DNA from: Streptomyces sp. NRRL F-6131
GTDB lineage: Bacteria > Actinomycetota > Actinomycetes > Streptomycetales > Streptomycetaceae
Length of the DNA: 64,000 nucleotides
Direction of reading: 5' to 3'
NCBI GenBank assembly: GCA_000719695.1
Contig: JOHN01000024.1
Span: forward strand, 105,811-169,810
Part shown: positions 52,187 to 59,751 of the stretch, piece after piece
How the letters are laid out: the number at the start of each line of letters is the position of its first letter
How positions within the stretch are numbered: position 1 is the first letter of the stretch
The notes under the pieces: model-generated
What the model was told of the DNA's origin: nothing
The model's input: only the letters and a program-made list of their open reading frames with translations
The model's database searches: none
Program-made: the position numbers and the translations under genes

Positions 52187-52367
52187 GGTGGTCCTCCTCC
52201 TTGTGCCGGGAAGCCCTCAACCGGGCGTCCAGGGCACGGGAGTGGTCGCCGGCTTCCGAGGAGACGCGCTCCAGCGCGTACCACGCCGCGCACATCAGGC
52301 AGACGGCGGATTCCGGCTCCGAGTCGGCAGGCTCCGCCGGTGACATGAGAGCAGGGTCCACGGTCAC
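52179..52367 (-). CDS. 62-residue protein with CLMC motif
   Basis: GTG at 52367 overlaps the upstream stop as GTGA and has GGAGGAA upstream. A central CLMCAAWYALERVSSEAGDH segment combines a CxxC with a helix and His/Asp. This may be half of a metal-binding site. The basic tail ends in RHKEEDHRG. No family recognised. Confidence 0.55.
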   Translation of the reverse strand: MTVDPALMSPAEPADSEPESAVCLMCAAWYALERVSSEAGDHSRALDARLRASRHKEEDHRG

Positions 52368-52737
52368 GGTTCCTCCGCAGGCACCATGAGCCAGGGCGTG
52401 CGCACGACGTGCTCGTAGGAGCGGTGGTTCTGTTCCTTCCGCAGGTGCTCTGCGGGCCACTTCTGGGCCGTGACGAAGTCACTGCTCTCCGGCCCTTCTG
52501 CACGGCAGGGGGTACCGTCCTCCGACTCACCGAGCACCGGTAGCGGTGCATCCTGGGCGGCCGGTCCGGCTCCAGGTCGGTCCGGAGCGTCCACGCCATG
52601 AAGCGGAAGATCTGCCGCGGGCGGAGACTCGTGCCGACCGACCGTTCTCCGAAGCCGGCACGGATCCCCTGCGTACGGATTCGGCGAGGATCGAGACGCT
52701 GCCACGGGTCCACGGGCTCCAGCCCGCCGCCCGTCAT
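52364..52737 (-). pseudogene. DUF7848-like small protein, apparently frameshifted
   Basis: ATG at 52737 overlaps the upstream stop as ATGA. The first frame gives RQIFRFMAWTLRTDLEPD and MHRYRC, the N-terminal pattern I remember for DUF7848-type actinobacterial proteins. The matching C-terminal pattern (EHLRKEQNHRSYEHVVRTPW) is in another frame that ends at 52364 with the GTGA junction. The switch lies near 52522-52536, just after YRC. One missing base would restore a single ~124-residue protein with Cys residues on both sides. This is either a real lesion or a sequence error. Confidence 0.5.
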
Positions 52738-52940
52738 GCGGCCCGCCGAGCTGCGCACTGCGGGCAGGAGCAGTGCGCGCGAATGGCATCCCGCTGAAGG
52801 ACTTCGGCGATGCCCTGCGCCGTTCGCGGAGTCGACCGATAGTCCTCCAGCGGGCTCCAGCCCACCGGCACCCGCGCGGTGACCGTGCGCTCGGGGAACG
52901 GCTTCTTCGCGCTTTCGTCTTGCTGCCCTACTGCCGCCAT
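52734..52940 (-). CDS. 68-residue protein with CSCPQC motif, first of the small-gene chain
   Basis: ATG at 52940 has GAGGGAG upstream. The product has a polar N-terminus and central VPVGWSPLEDYRSTPRTAQG, then a helix (GIAEVLQRDAIRAHC) and C-terminal cysteines in CSCPQC. The CxCxxC cluster suggests metal binding. Its stop overlaps the next start. Family unknown. Confidence 0.6.
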   Translation of the reverse strand: MAAVGQQDESAKKPFPERTVTARVPVGWSPLEDYRSTPRTAQGIAEVLQRDAIRAHCSCPQCAARRAA

Positions 52941-52961
52941 CCGTCGTCTCCCTCACGCAGC

Positions 52962-52993
52962 GAGCCCGTCTCGTCACACGACGCTACGGGCTC
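52962..52993. promoter_or_regulatory. Inverted repeat upstream of the small-gene chain
   Basis: GAGCCCGT (52962-52969) and ACGGGCTC (52986-52993) are perfect arms, with a smaller CGTC/GACG pair nested inside. An 11-bp palindrome CAGAGTCTCTG follows at 53011-53021. It is a likely binding site for the neighbouring XRE-TPR regulator, or a hairpin after that gene. Confidence 0.4.
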
Positions 52994-53030
52994 ATTACGG
53001 AGGGAAGGGACAGAGTCTCTGCCCCCTATT

Positions 53031-54245
53031 TCACGCGGCCATTCCGATGGCGTCCGCAAGTCGTCGACCAGCAGCCCGGTCTGACGGGCCACCATCGACG
53101 AGAACCCGAACCATGGCCCGGGTCTCCTCACTCCACCGTGCGGTATCCGGAGCCACCTCCACGGCAGTGGTCAGCCGCTCAGCCACCTTCTCCGGCTCGC
53201 CCCGGAGCGCGTGTGCGCGGGCCACCTCAATGAGGTGACGACCACGCCGTGGAACCGCGATCACGTCTGCCTCCGGCAACCGGCGCGCCCAACGCAGCGC
53301 TGTACCCGCCTGCCGCAGCTCCACAGCCACCGTGACGGAGTGCAGAGCAACTGCCTGCCGGGACCCTGACGTCGGAGCACTCCAGTGATCGGCCGGGAGG
53401 GCGTCGGAAACCGCCTTTGCGCGGTCGATCCACCGCCATGCATCGCCGGCCTCCCCCGCCACGGCGTGGGTGATTGCGGCGTGATAGGCCATATCGGCCC
53501 ACGCGCAAGCAAGTTCTGGGTTCTCGGTTCGCACAGGGTTCAGAAGCCGAAGCGCATCCTCGGTGAGCGCCTGGGCACTCTCCCACTGACCGGACTTCCG
53601 GAACGCCTCCACAAGGAACCAGCAGGATGTGGCAATAGCCTGCGGGTCGCCCGAGGCACGAGCCGTCGCGAGCGCGCGCTCCGAGACTCGCCAAACAAGG
53701 TTGCCGTCTCCCTGGAAGGCCGCATACATCTGCGTGAGATTGAGAGCGGAGGCGTACATCACCTCGGCCCGACGCCTGTCCGCACACTCCGGGTGCGACG
53801 CCGCCACGGACGCCGCAGAAACGAGCGCTGGAAGCAGTTCCGCCAGCGCGGTCCGATGATCCCCTCGCGTCATCCTCGTTCGCCATGCGTCCGCGAGTTG
53901 CACCGCAATGTGATCAAGCCGGGGAGCGGGCCCTCCGGCCGCGCCGAGTGGGGCCCCGTCGACCGCACGACGCACGGAGGCCAGTGCCGCATGCTCTATC
54001 CCGGAGTAGAGGGTGGGCGACATGCTGATGTCTCCAGTGAGCAGCGAGAGATCATCCACGCCCACGTGCTGAGCGATCCGCATCAACATCGGCAGGCGGG
54101 GCGGCAGGAGCACACCGGTCTCCACTTGCTTCAGCCACGAGGGCGACCGGCCGACCAGTCCGGCCAAGACATCGCGGGATTTACCGGCGCGCTCCCGGTA
54201 GTACTGGATACGCCGGCCTACGGGCAGGGCGGGATCAAGTGCCAT
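53031..54245 (-). CDS. XRE-family regulator with TPR-like C-terminal domain
   Basis: 404 residues from ATG 54245. Upstream in-frame codons to 54341 would add a CxxCxC...C stretch but no ribosome site is seen for either. Residues ~10-65 form the helix-turn-helix (RRIQYYRERAGKSRDVLAGLVGRSPSWLKQVETG). The remaining ~330 residues are helical hairpins of the TPR-like type common in Streptomyces regulators that respond to signalling peptides or metabolites. It precedes the chain of small genes on the same strand and is the natural candidate to control it. Codon third positions are somewhat less G/C-rich than in neighbouring genes, hinting at acquisition. Confidence 0.85.
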   Translation of the reverse strand: MALDPALPVGRRIQYYRERAGKSRDVLAGLVGRSPSWLKQVETGVLLPPRLPMLMRIAQHVGVDDLSLLTGDISMSPTLYSGIEHAALASVRRAVDGAPLGAAGGPAPRLDHIAVQLADAWRTRMTRGDHRTALAELLPALVSAASVAASHPECADRRRAEVMYASALNLTQMYAAFQGDGNLVWRVSERALATARASGDPQAIATSCWFLVEAFRKSGQWESAQALTEDALRLLNPVRTENPELACAWADMAYHAAITHAVAGEAGDAWRWIDRAKAVSDALPADHWSAPTSGSRQAVALHSVTVAVELRQAGTALRWARRLPEADVIAVPRRGRHLIEVARAHALRGEPEKVAERLTTAVEVAPDTARWSEETRAMVRVLVDGGPSDRAAGRRLADAIGMAA

Positions 54246-54470
54246 GCCGTCAGCGTAGAGCCGAACCCCCCGCCCAGTCTCGGCTTGTCGCGCACAAGCC
54301 TCCAGATGCTGGCACGGGCATCCCGCACAGCCCGTCATCACCTGGACGCTCCTGGAGATGCGCGAGAACGACGTCCTGTTGGAAGCTCTCTCATCACGCA
54401 GTGTCCGAGTAATGTCAACAAGGCGTCATTTCGGTGTCACACAGGCTCTCCACGGCCTACCGTTGGACGC

Positions 54471-54620
54471 ATGACGACCTCGAACACGACATCTGGGGCC
54501 GTTCGCATCAGCCTCGGTCTCAGCCAGGACTGGATGGCACGGAGACTTCGCGATGCAGGCGACACTTTGGGTGAGCCCAATGACGCGGGCAAGCGACTGG
54601 TCCAGCGCTGGAGGCCGTGA
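54471..54620 (+). pseudogene. XRE helix-turn-helix fragment, 5' part of a broken gene
   Basis: 49 codons from ATG 54471, with TGTCAC-17-TACCGT just upstream, so it is likely leaderless. VRISLGLSQDWMARRLRDAG then LVQRW is the start of an actinobacterial XRE protein, which normally continues after LVQRW with ESG. Here it runs into RP-stop. The following bases CTGGAGGCCGTGACCGAG read LEAVTE in the next frame, the expected later part of the same protein. So ~20 codons appear deleted between two CGCTGG-like sequences. Confidence 0.6.
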
Positions 54621-55183
54621 CCGAGCCGCCCGCCGATCGTCTGGGGTTCCTATTCATTCATCTGCCGCCGCGTGTCGTGGACGACGGAACCGGAGGGCAC
54701 GACGTGACACCTGATCACCTGGCGGAGCTCCGCGCGCCCGGTCCGTTCGGCGACGACCACAGCGGGGTGTGGCTGAGCCACTACGAGTTCTACAGCAGCA
54801 GCCGGGGGAACACCTTCTCCGGACTGCACCACGTGCAGCTCGAACACCGCGGCAACCGCATCACGGCCACCTCGCTGCCCGGCGCCTCGTCCAACCCGGA
54901 TTCACCGCTCACACTCGATCTCACCGTGGACCGGAACGTCGTCACCGGCACCTGGACCGAGCAGACCGCCGACGCCGGCTACTACCGGGGCGCCCGGTAC
55001 CACGGGGCGATTCAGCTGCTGATCGACCCCACGGGTCGCCACATGGCCGGCAAGTGGGTGGGCTTCGGGAAGGAGTTCGACGTCAACACGGGGCCGTGGG
55101 AGCTGCGGCTGTTGGACCGGTCCACGGCGGACGAGGTGCTTCGGCGGTACAGCGTGGCGCCGGAGGCTCTGCCGTCCGACTGA
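54617..55183 (+). CDS. C-terminal domain of the broken XRE-type protein
   Basis: 188 residues if started at GTG 54617 in the GTGA overlap. GGAGG lies only two bases before it. The sequence begins VTEPPADRLGF, as expected in the middle of the parent protein. It then contains PGPFGDDHSGVWLSHYEFYSS, LEHRGNRITATSLPG, GYYRGARYHGAIQLL and MAGKWVGFGKEFDVNTGPWEL, a beta-rich domain frequent behind small XRE domains in streptomycetes. The frame is intact and may still be translated by coupling. Its function without DNA-binding domain is unclear. Confidence 0.65.
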   Translation: MTEPPADRLGFLFIHLPPRVVDDGTGGHDVTPDHLAELRAPGPFGDDHSGVWLSHYEFYSSSRGNTFSGLHHVQLEHRGNRITATSLPGASSNPDSPLTLDLTVDRNVVTGTWTEQTADAGYYRGARYHGAIQLLIDPTGRHMAGKWVGFGKEFDVNTGPWELRLLDRSTADEVLRRYSVAPEALPSD

Positions 55184-55202
55184 GTTGCCGCGCCCCGCGC
55201 GG

Positions 55203-55249
55203 CCGAACGGCCCGCTTCCGGAAGGCTGTTTCCGGGGCGGGCCGTTCGG
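55203..55249. terminator. Bidirectional hairpin
   Basis: CCGAACGGCCCGC (55203-55215) pairs perfectly with 55237-55249. An inner CCGGAA/TTCCGG stem extends it, then TGTTTCTC follows. It separates convergent genes. Confidence 0.85.
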
Positions 55250-55267
55250 TGTTTCTCGGGGGTGGTG

Positions 55268-56899
55268 TCAGGCGACGGGCGGGAAGGCCTCGGCGTCGGG
55301 CTTCAGCAGCTGGCCGGGGGCGGGGGCCTTCTGGTTCACCAGGTAGTCGGTGACCAGCTTGCCCAGCTCCTTGCTGCGGCCGACGGCGCAGTGCTCGACG
55401 ACGTCGACGGAGACCAGCACCGCGTTGCCCAGCTGGCGCTGCATGCGCTGGGAGAAGGTGTAGTTGGTCGCCGGGTCGTAGAGGTTGCCGATGACCATGA
55501 CCGGGTTGGCGGTCTTGCGGTTCCACGGGCCGGTGAAGCGCTCGGCGTCGCGGGCCGGGGCCGGCCAGGAGGCGCAGGTCGGGCCGTCGAAGGCCTGGTA
55601 GCGACCGAAGGTCGGCGACTCCTTCTCCCACGGCTTGGCCAGGTTGGCCAGGGTCCACGGGTTGGACGGGTACGGCTTGTCCTGGCAGTTGACGCCGTAG
55701 TAGGAGTCGTCGGAGGAGTACGGGGTCTCCGGCAGCGCCTCGCGCAGGGCGTTCGGCACGGTCTTGGCGAGGGCCTTGGCGTCCTCGACGGCGGCCGGGT
55801 CGACCGCGGCCGGGGCGGCGGCCAGGCTCTGCGCGGCAGCGGCGGCCGGCGCGTTGATCACCTGGTGCAGCGCCTGGAGGGACTTGGCGAGCGGCGCCTG
55901 GCGGGACTGCGCGTAGAGGGCGTTGGCCACCTGGCTGGTGAAGCTGGAGAGGGTGACCTGGGTGCCGTCCGGCAGGGTGACCGGGTTGGTGCGCAGGTGG
56001 TCGCGGACGGCGTCGAACTTGGTGCGGGTGTCACCGTCGCCGAAGGCGCAGCGCGGGGCGCCGGCGGTCTGGCAGCGCTTGAGGAACTCGGCGAGCGCGA
56101 CCTCGAAGCCGGTGGCGCGCTGGCGGTCGTACTCGACGCCGTTGTGCAGCCGCAGGTTGGGGTCGACGTTGCCGTCGACGATCACCGCGCGGACCTTGTC
56201 CGGGTACATGCCCGCGTAGGTGGCGCCGATCAGGGTGCCGTAGGAGAAGCCGGCGAAGTTCAGCTTGCTGTCGCCGACGGCGCGGCGCATCCGGTCGAGG
56301 TCGCGGACCACGTTGATGGTCGACATGTGCTCGATGAGCGGGCCGGCGTTGCGCGAGCAGGCGTCGCTGTAGTCCTCGGTGGCGTCGATGGTCTGCGCTA
56401 TCTCGGCCCTGGTCACCGGGACGCCGACCATCCGGTCGTTGACGGCCGCGGCCTCCTCGTCGGTGGTGAAGCACTTGAGCGGGTTGCTGCGGGCCACGCC
56501 GCGCGGGTCGAAGCCGACCAGGTCGAAGCGGTCCTGGACGTCCTTGCCGAAGCGGGCGGTGGTGGCCCACAGGTAGCCGCTGCCGCCCGGGCCGCCGGGG
56601 TTGAGGAACAGCGAGCCGATCCGCTTGGCCGGGTCGCTCGCCCGGCGGCGCATCATCGCGATGCCGGTGGTGTCGCCGTTGGGGTGGTCGTAGTCGATCG
56701 GCACCTGGTAGACGGCGCAGTCGTAGATCTTCGGATCCGGCTGGGTCGGATCGGGGTTGCACGGCTTCCAGTCGACCGGTGCCACCTTGGCCTCGGCGGA
56801 CGGGCCGGCGGCCGGCGCTGCGACGGCCGCGGCGGCGGTGCCGGCGACGAGGGCGAGGGCACTGGTGACCGCCAGTGCCGCGCTGGTGAAACGGGACAC
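55268..56899 (-). CDS. Secreted S33-type tripeptidyl aminopeptidase/alpha-beta hydrolase
   Basis: 543 residues from GTG 56899 with GGAGGAGG upstream. A signal peptide (SRFTSAALAVTSALALVAGTAAAAVAA) is followed by the alpha/beta hydrolase of the S33/TAP family: LNPGGPGGSGYLW oxyanion loop, FDLVGFDPRGVARS, FAGFSYGTLIGATYA with nucleophile Ser, IGNLYDPATNYTFSQ with Asp, and VSVDVVEHCAVGR with His. Eight-plus cysteines are spread over the protein as in secreted members. It probably trims peptides outside the cell. Confidence 0.92.
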   Translation of the reverse strand: MSRFTSAALAVTSALALVAGTAAAAVAAPAAGPSAEAKVAPVDWKPCNPDPTQPDPKIYDCAVYQVPIDYDHPNGDTTGIAMMRRRASDPAKRIGSLFLNPGGPGGSGYLWATTARFGKDVQDRFDLVGFDPRGVARSNPLKCFTTDEEAAAVNDRMVGVPVTRAEIAQTIDATEDYSDACSRNAGPLIEHMSTINVVRDLDRMRRAVGDSKLNFAGFSYGTLIGATYAGMYPDKVRAVIVDGNVDPNLRLHNGVEYDRQRATGFEVALAEFLKRCQTAGAPRCAFGDGDTRTKFDAVRDHLRTNPVTLPDGTQVTLSSFTSQVANALYAQSRQAPLAKSLQALHQVINAPAAAAAQSLAAAPAAVDPAAVEDAKALAKTVPNALREALPETPYSSDDSYYGVNCQDKPYPSNPWTLANLAKPWEKESPTFGRYQAFDGPTCASWPAPARDAERFTGPWNRKTANPVMVIGNLYDPATNYTFSQRMQRQLGNAVLVSVDVVEHCAVGRSKELGKLVTDYLVNQKAPAPGQLLKPDAEAFPPVA

Positions 56900-57209
56900 G
56901 AAACCTCCTCCGGTTCTGCAAACCCGGCCAGCCTGTCAGCCCTCCGTCAACAGGGGAAGGGATCAGCCGCGGAAGATTTTTGCGAGAAGTGCCCGAATCG
57001 CCGTCAATCCCTGTTTTCGGGCCCGGATTGACGGGAAACAGTGCGGTCGCTGGCCGAAGATCATCATTAACCGTATGACCTGGTCCGCCCTTGACGCTCC
57101 GTCGGGCGGGCCTCGGACGGGCCACGGACGGTCCACGGGCGGCCTCGGGCGACCCGCGGGAGGGGGCGCGCCGGGCGCGCCGGGCCCCGGGTGGTGCGCC
57201 CGCGCTCCG
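56900..57209. other. Non-coding gap before the Cys/His-repeat gene
   Basis: This divergent region contains the ribosome site of the S33 gene and an A/T-richer stretch near 56970-57075, with no convincing gene on either strand. The promoter of the rightward gene follows it. Confidence 0.5.
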
Positions 57210-57238
57210 TTGACCGTGCACAGTCCGAACCCAATACT
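57210..57238 (+). promoter_or_regulatory. Promoter of the Cys/His-repeat gene
   Basis: TTGACC (57210-57215) and AATACT (57233-57238) are 17 bases apart, close to the vegetative actinobacterial consensus, about 65 bases before the ribosome site. Confidence 0.6.
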
Positions 57239-57310
57239 CGGCGTTGCGCAAGCCTGACCGCTCCATGCCTTCGGACGCGCCGGCCACCCCCGGCGGAGAG
57301 GTGGACACCC

Positions 57311-57934
57311 ATGGGCTTCCTGACAGCGGACGACGAGAACCCCCGACCGGAGCCGGACGGGCAGCCGTACCACCGGCCCGCCCGGCGGGCCGTGCTGGCC
57401 CGGGCGCTGGGCCTCACGGCGGTGGCCGGCCTGGGGGCCGTGGCCTCGCTCGGGGCGGCGGCCGGCCCGGCGGCGGCTTCGGGGACCGGCACCTCCGCGA
57501 CGCAGGCGAGCCAGGCCGACTGGCGGTTCTGCGTCAAGTGCTACGGCCTGTTCTTCCGCGGCTACCCCACCGACGGCGCCTGCCCGGCGGGCGGCGGCCA
57601 CGACTCGGCCGGCTACAACTTCACCATCCCGCACGACATCCCCGAGACGCCGACCGCCCAGCACAACTGGCGCTTCTGCACCAAGTGCTTCGGCATGTTC
57701 TTCTGGGGCTACCCGGACAACGGCCGCTGCCCCGCCGGCGCCGCCCACGCGGCGGCCGGGTACGACTTCGTCATCCCGCACGACATCCCGGAGAACGGGA
57801 GCTCGCAGCGGAACTGGCGCTTCTGTCCGAAGTGCTACGGGCTCTACTTCTACGGCTATCCCACCAACGGCGCCTGCCCGGCGGGCGCCGCCCACTCCGT
57901 GGCCGGGTACGACTTCGTCCTCCCGCACCTGTGA
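57311..57934 (+). CDS. Tat-exported protein with three Cys/His repeats
   Basis: 207 residues, ATG at 57311 with GGAGAGG upstream. A twin-arginine signal (PARRAVLARALGL, cleavage near AAA-SG) is followed by three ~48-residue repeats. Each repeat has W-R-F-C-x-K-C, then G-Y-P, C-P-A-G, a His, A-G-Y and P-H-D. Each repeat therefore has three cysteines and two histidines, enough for a metal site. Similar repeats occur as C-terminal modules of Streptomyces secreted enzymes; here they form the whole mature protein. Tat export fits folding with a bound metal before secretion. Role unknown. Confidence 0.8.
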   Translation: MGFLTADDENPRPEPDGQPYHRPARRAVLARALGLTAVAGLGAVASLGAAAGPAAASGTGTSATQASQADWRFCVKCYGLFFRGYPTDGACPAGGGHDSAGYNFTIPHDIPETPTAQHNWRFCTKCFGMFFWGYPDNGRCPAGAAHAAAGYDFVIPHDIPENGSSQRNWRFCPKCYGLYFYGYPTNGACPAGAAHSVAGYDFVLPHL

Positions 57935-57938
57935 CCGC

Positions 57939-57978
57939 CCGCGCGGGGTGCGGGCGGACCCGCCCGCACCCCGCGCGG
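57939..57978. terminator. Bidirectional hairpin
   Basis: A perfect 19-bp stem (57939-57957 with 57960-57978) lies five bases after the repeat-protein stop and just after the lipoprotein gene on the other strand. Confidence 0.85.
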
Positions 57979-57992
57979 TGGGCCGTCGGAGT

Positions 57993-58961
57993 TCACGGGG
58001 ACGTCGGGGCGCCTCCACCCGGGGCGGCCGCCGCGGCGTTCGCCAGTGCCGTGTCCACGGCCTTCCTGGCCTGCTGGAGGTGCGGCAGGTTCGCCCGGAC
58101 GTCCCGGCTCTGGTAGGCGGTCTCCACCGCGAACCAGATGCCGACCACGTTGGTCCGCCGCTTGCACTCGACGTCGGCGGTCGCGGCGGCGATCTCCGGC
58201 TCGGTGGCCGTCGGGGAGGAGAGCCAGCGCTTGTCGCTCACCGCGTCCACGGGCGTGCCGTAGGAGTGTCCCTTCTCCTTCATGCACCGCGACCAGTCGG
58301 CGAAGGCCGCCTTCACCCGGCCGTCGGCCATCGAGGCCTCGAAGGAACGGCCGTTGATCTCCGAGGCCGCGGGGTCGTCCTGGATCGTTCCGCCTCCGGC
58401 GGCCAGCGCGTCGTCCGCCTCGCCGAGGCATCCGCCCTCGGGAACGGCGATGCCGCGGTAGGTGCCACCGGCCGGAGCCGTCGAGCCGTCCGGCGCCGGA
58501 GCCGCCCGTCCGCGCCCCAGGACGGTCTGCATCTCCGGCGACACGGCCTGCGGGGGCGGGGCCTGCTCGCCCCCGTCCGGCCGGTCGTCCCGGTGGTAGC
58601 CGCGGACGGCCGCGCTCGCCGCGTCCGTCAGGTAGTACCGGCGGGTCATCAGGTCCGGTTTCTCGCCCAGGGCGGGAGGCGCGTAGTCGAAGCCGAACCG
58701 CTTCATGCAGGACCCGATCAGGGCCGTCCTGGCAGCCTCGATCCGCCGGTCCTCGTCGGGGCTGATCAGGTACGGCGCGATCGGCAGGGCCTGGCCGTCC
58801 GCGGTGGCGAGGGTCGCGATCGCGCCGACCGACGGAACCGACGCCGAGGGCGCCGCCGGCCGGGAGGGCGCACAGCCGGTGGCGGCACCGCCCAGCACCA
58901 CCGCGGCCGCGACCACCGCGGCCCCGATCGATCGCGCGGTCACGGGCGCGGCACTTCGCAT
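57993..58961 (-). CDS. Lipoprotein of unknown function
   Basis: 322 residues from ATG 58961 with GAAGAAGAG upstream. The signal ends in a lipobox (VLGGAATGC), so the mature protein is acylated and held on the outer face of the membrane. Conserved-looking cysteines occur in SCMKRFGFDY, GGCLGEAD, WSRCMKEKG and DVECKRRT. The pair CMKxFGF and CMKEKGH resembles actinobacterial lipoproteins of unknown role. Pro/Gln- and Ala-rich stretches near residues 130 and 300 are flexible. Single gene. Confidence 0.75.
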   Translation of the reverse strand: MRSAAPVTARSIGAAVVAAAVVLGGAATGCAPSRPAAPSASVPSVGAIATLATADGQALPIAPYLISPDEDRRIEAARTALIGSCMKRFGFDYAPPALGEKPDLMTRRYYLTDAASAAVRGYHRDDRPDGGEQAPPPQAVSPEMQTVLGRGRAAPAPDGSTAPAGGTYRGIAVPEGGCLGEADDALAAGGGTIQDDPAASEINGRSFEASMADGRVKAAFADWSRCMKEKGHSYGTPVDAVSDKRWLSSPTATEPEIAAATADVECKRRTNVVGIWFAVETAYQSRDVRANLPHLQQARKAVDTALANAAAAAPGGGAPTSP

Positions 58962-59059
58962 CGTCAACTCTTCTTCCACCTCGCCACCATGAGCAGGAGC
59001 GGTGCCGCACGCCGGGGGCGCGCGGCACCGCTACCGGGAGCTCCTCGTCCGGCCCTCGG

Positions 59060-59491
59060 TCAGCGGCAGGAGTTGAAGGTGTCGAAGCACTGCGAGGCGT
59101 TGTTGTTCCGCAGTGCCGGGATCAGGTTCGCGCCGGTGCCGCGCTTGATGTACTGGCTGACGCCGTAGCCGCCCGGGCTGTAGTAGATCGTCACGCTGTT
59201 GTTCCGGTTCTGGTTGAACACCGACGCCGCGTTGTTCCGCACGTACTGGCCGTTCCCGGCACCGCCGCCACCGAAGGTGTAGGTGGAGTTGTACTGGTAG
59301 GTCTCGTAGTTGTTGCTGTTGCCGTCGCCGTCGCCGAACTTCGCGCCCTGGAAGTCGGGGCTGTAGTACAGGCAGGCGTCGTAGTCGGCGCACGACCCGC
59401 TGGACGCGGCGGCGGGCGACGCGGAGACGACACCGAGGCCGAGCGCGGCTATGGAGAGCACACCGGCGGCGACCTTGCTGCGGACCTTCAT
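59060..59491 (-). CDS. Secreted peptidase-inhibitor I36-family protein
   Basis: 143 residues from ATG 59491. The signal peptide MKVRSKVAAGVLSIAALGLG is cut near ASA/AASS. The mature part has SCADYDACLYYSPDFQGAKF, the I36 (SMPI-like) beta-gamma-crystallin-type signature. It is followed by an Asn/Gly/Tyr-rich sequence (NNAASVFNQNRNNS) and cysteines at QCFDTFNSC for disulfides. Such proteins inhibit metallopeptidases in Streptomyces, or act as hydrophilic surface proteins. Inhibition is not proven here. Confidence 0.85.
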   Translation of the reverse strand: MKVRSKVAAGVLSIAALGLGVVSASPAAASSGSCADYDACLYYSPDFQGAKFGDGDGNSNNYETYQYNSTYTFGGGGAGNGQYVRNNAASVFNQNRNNSVTIYYSPGGYGVSQYIKRGTGANLIPALRNNNASQCFDTFNSCR

Positions 59492-59751
59492 GGACAACCC
59501 CGTTTCGGTTGAGCGGCTGGAATTCTCGCGATCGGGCGGGACCACCGGTCCGACACGTCGGCGAGCCTTCGCCTCGACGGCCGCAGCCCTTGATCGCCAA
59601 GATCACACGGAGTATCGGTGTTCGAATGATGCAGCGTCAAGCTGCGGCTTTACCGAATTCTTGATGCGATCACGCCGAATTCTCGACCCGGCGGACCGAC
59701 CCCGTGGGGGAACGGACCGAAGCGGGCGATCCCCCCCTGCTCCCGGGGCTT

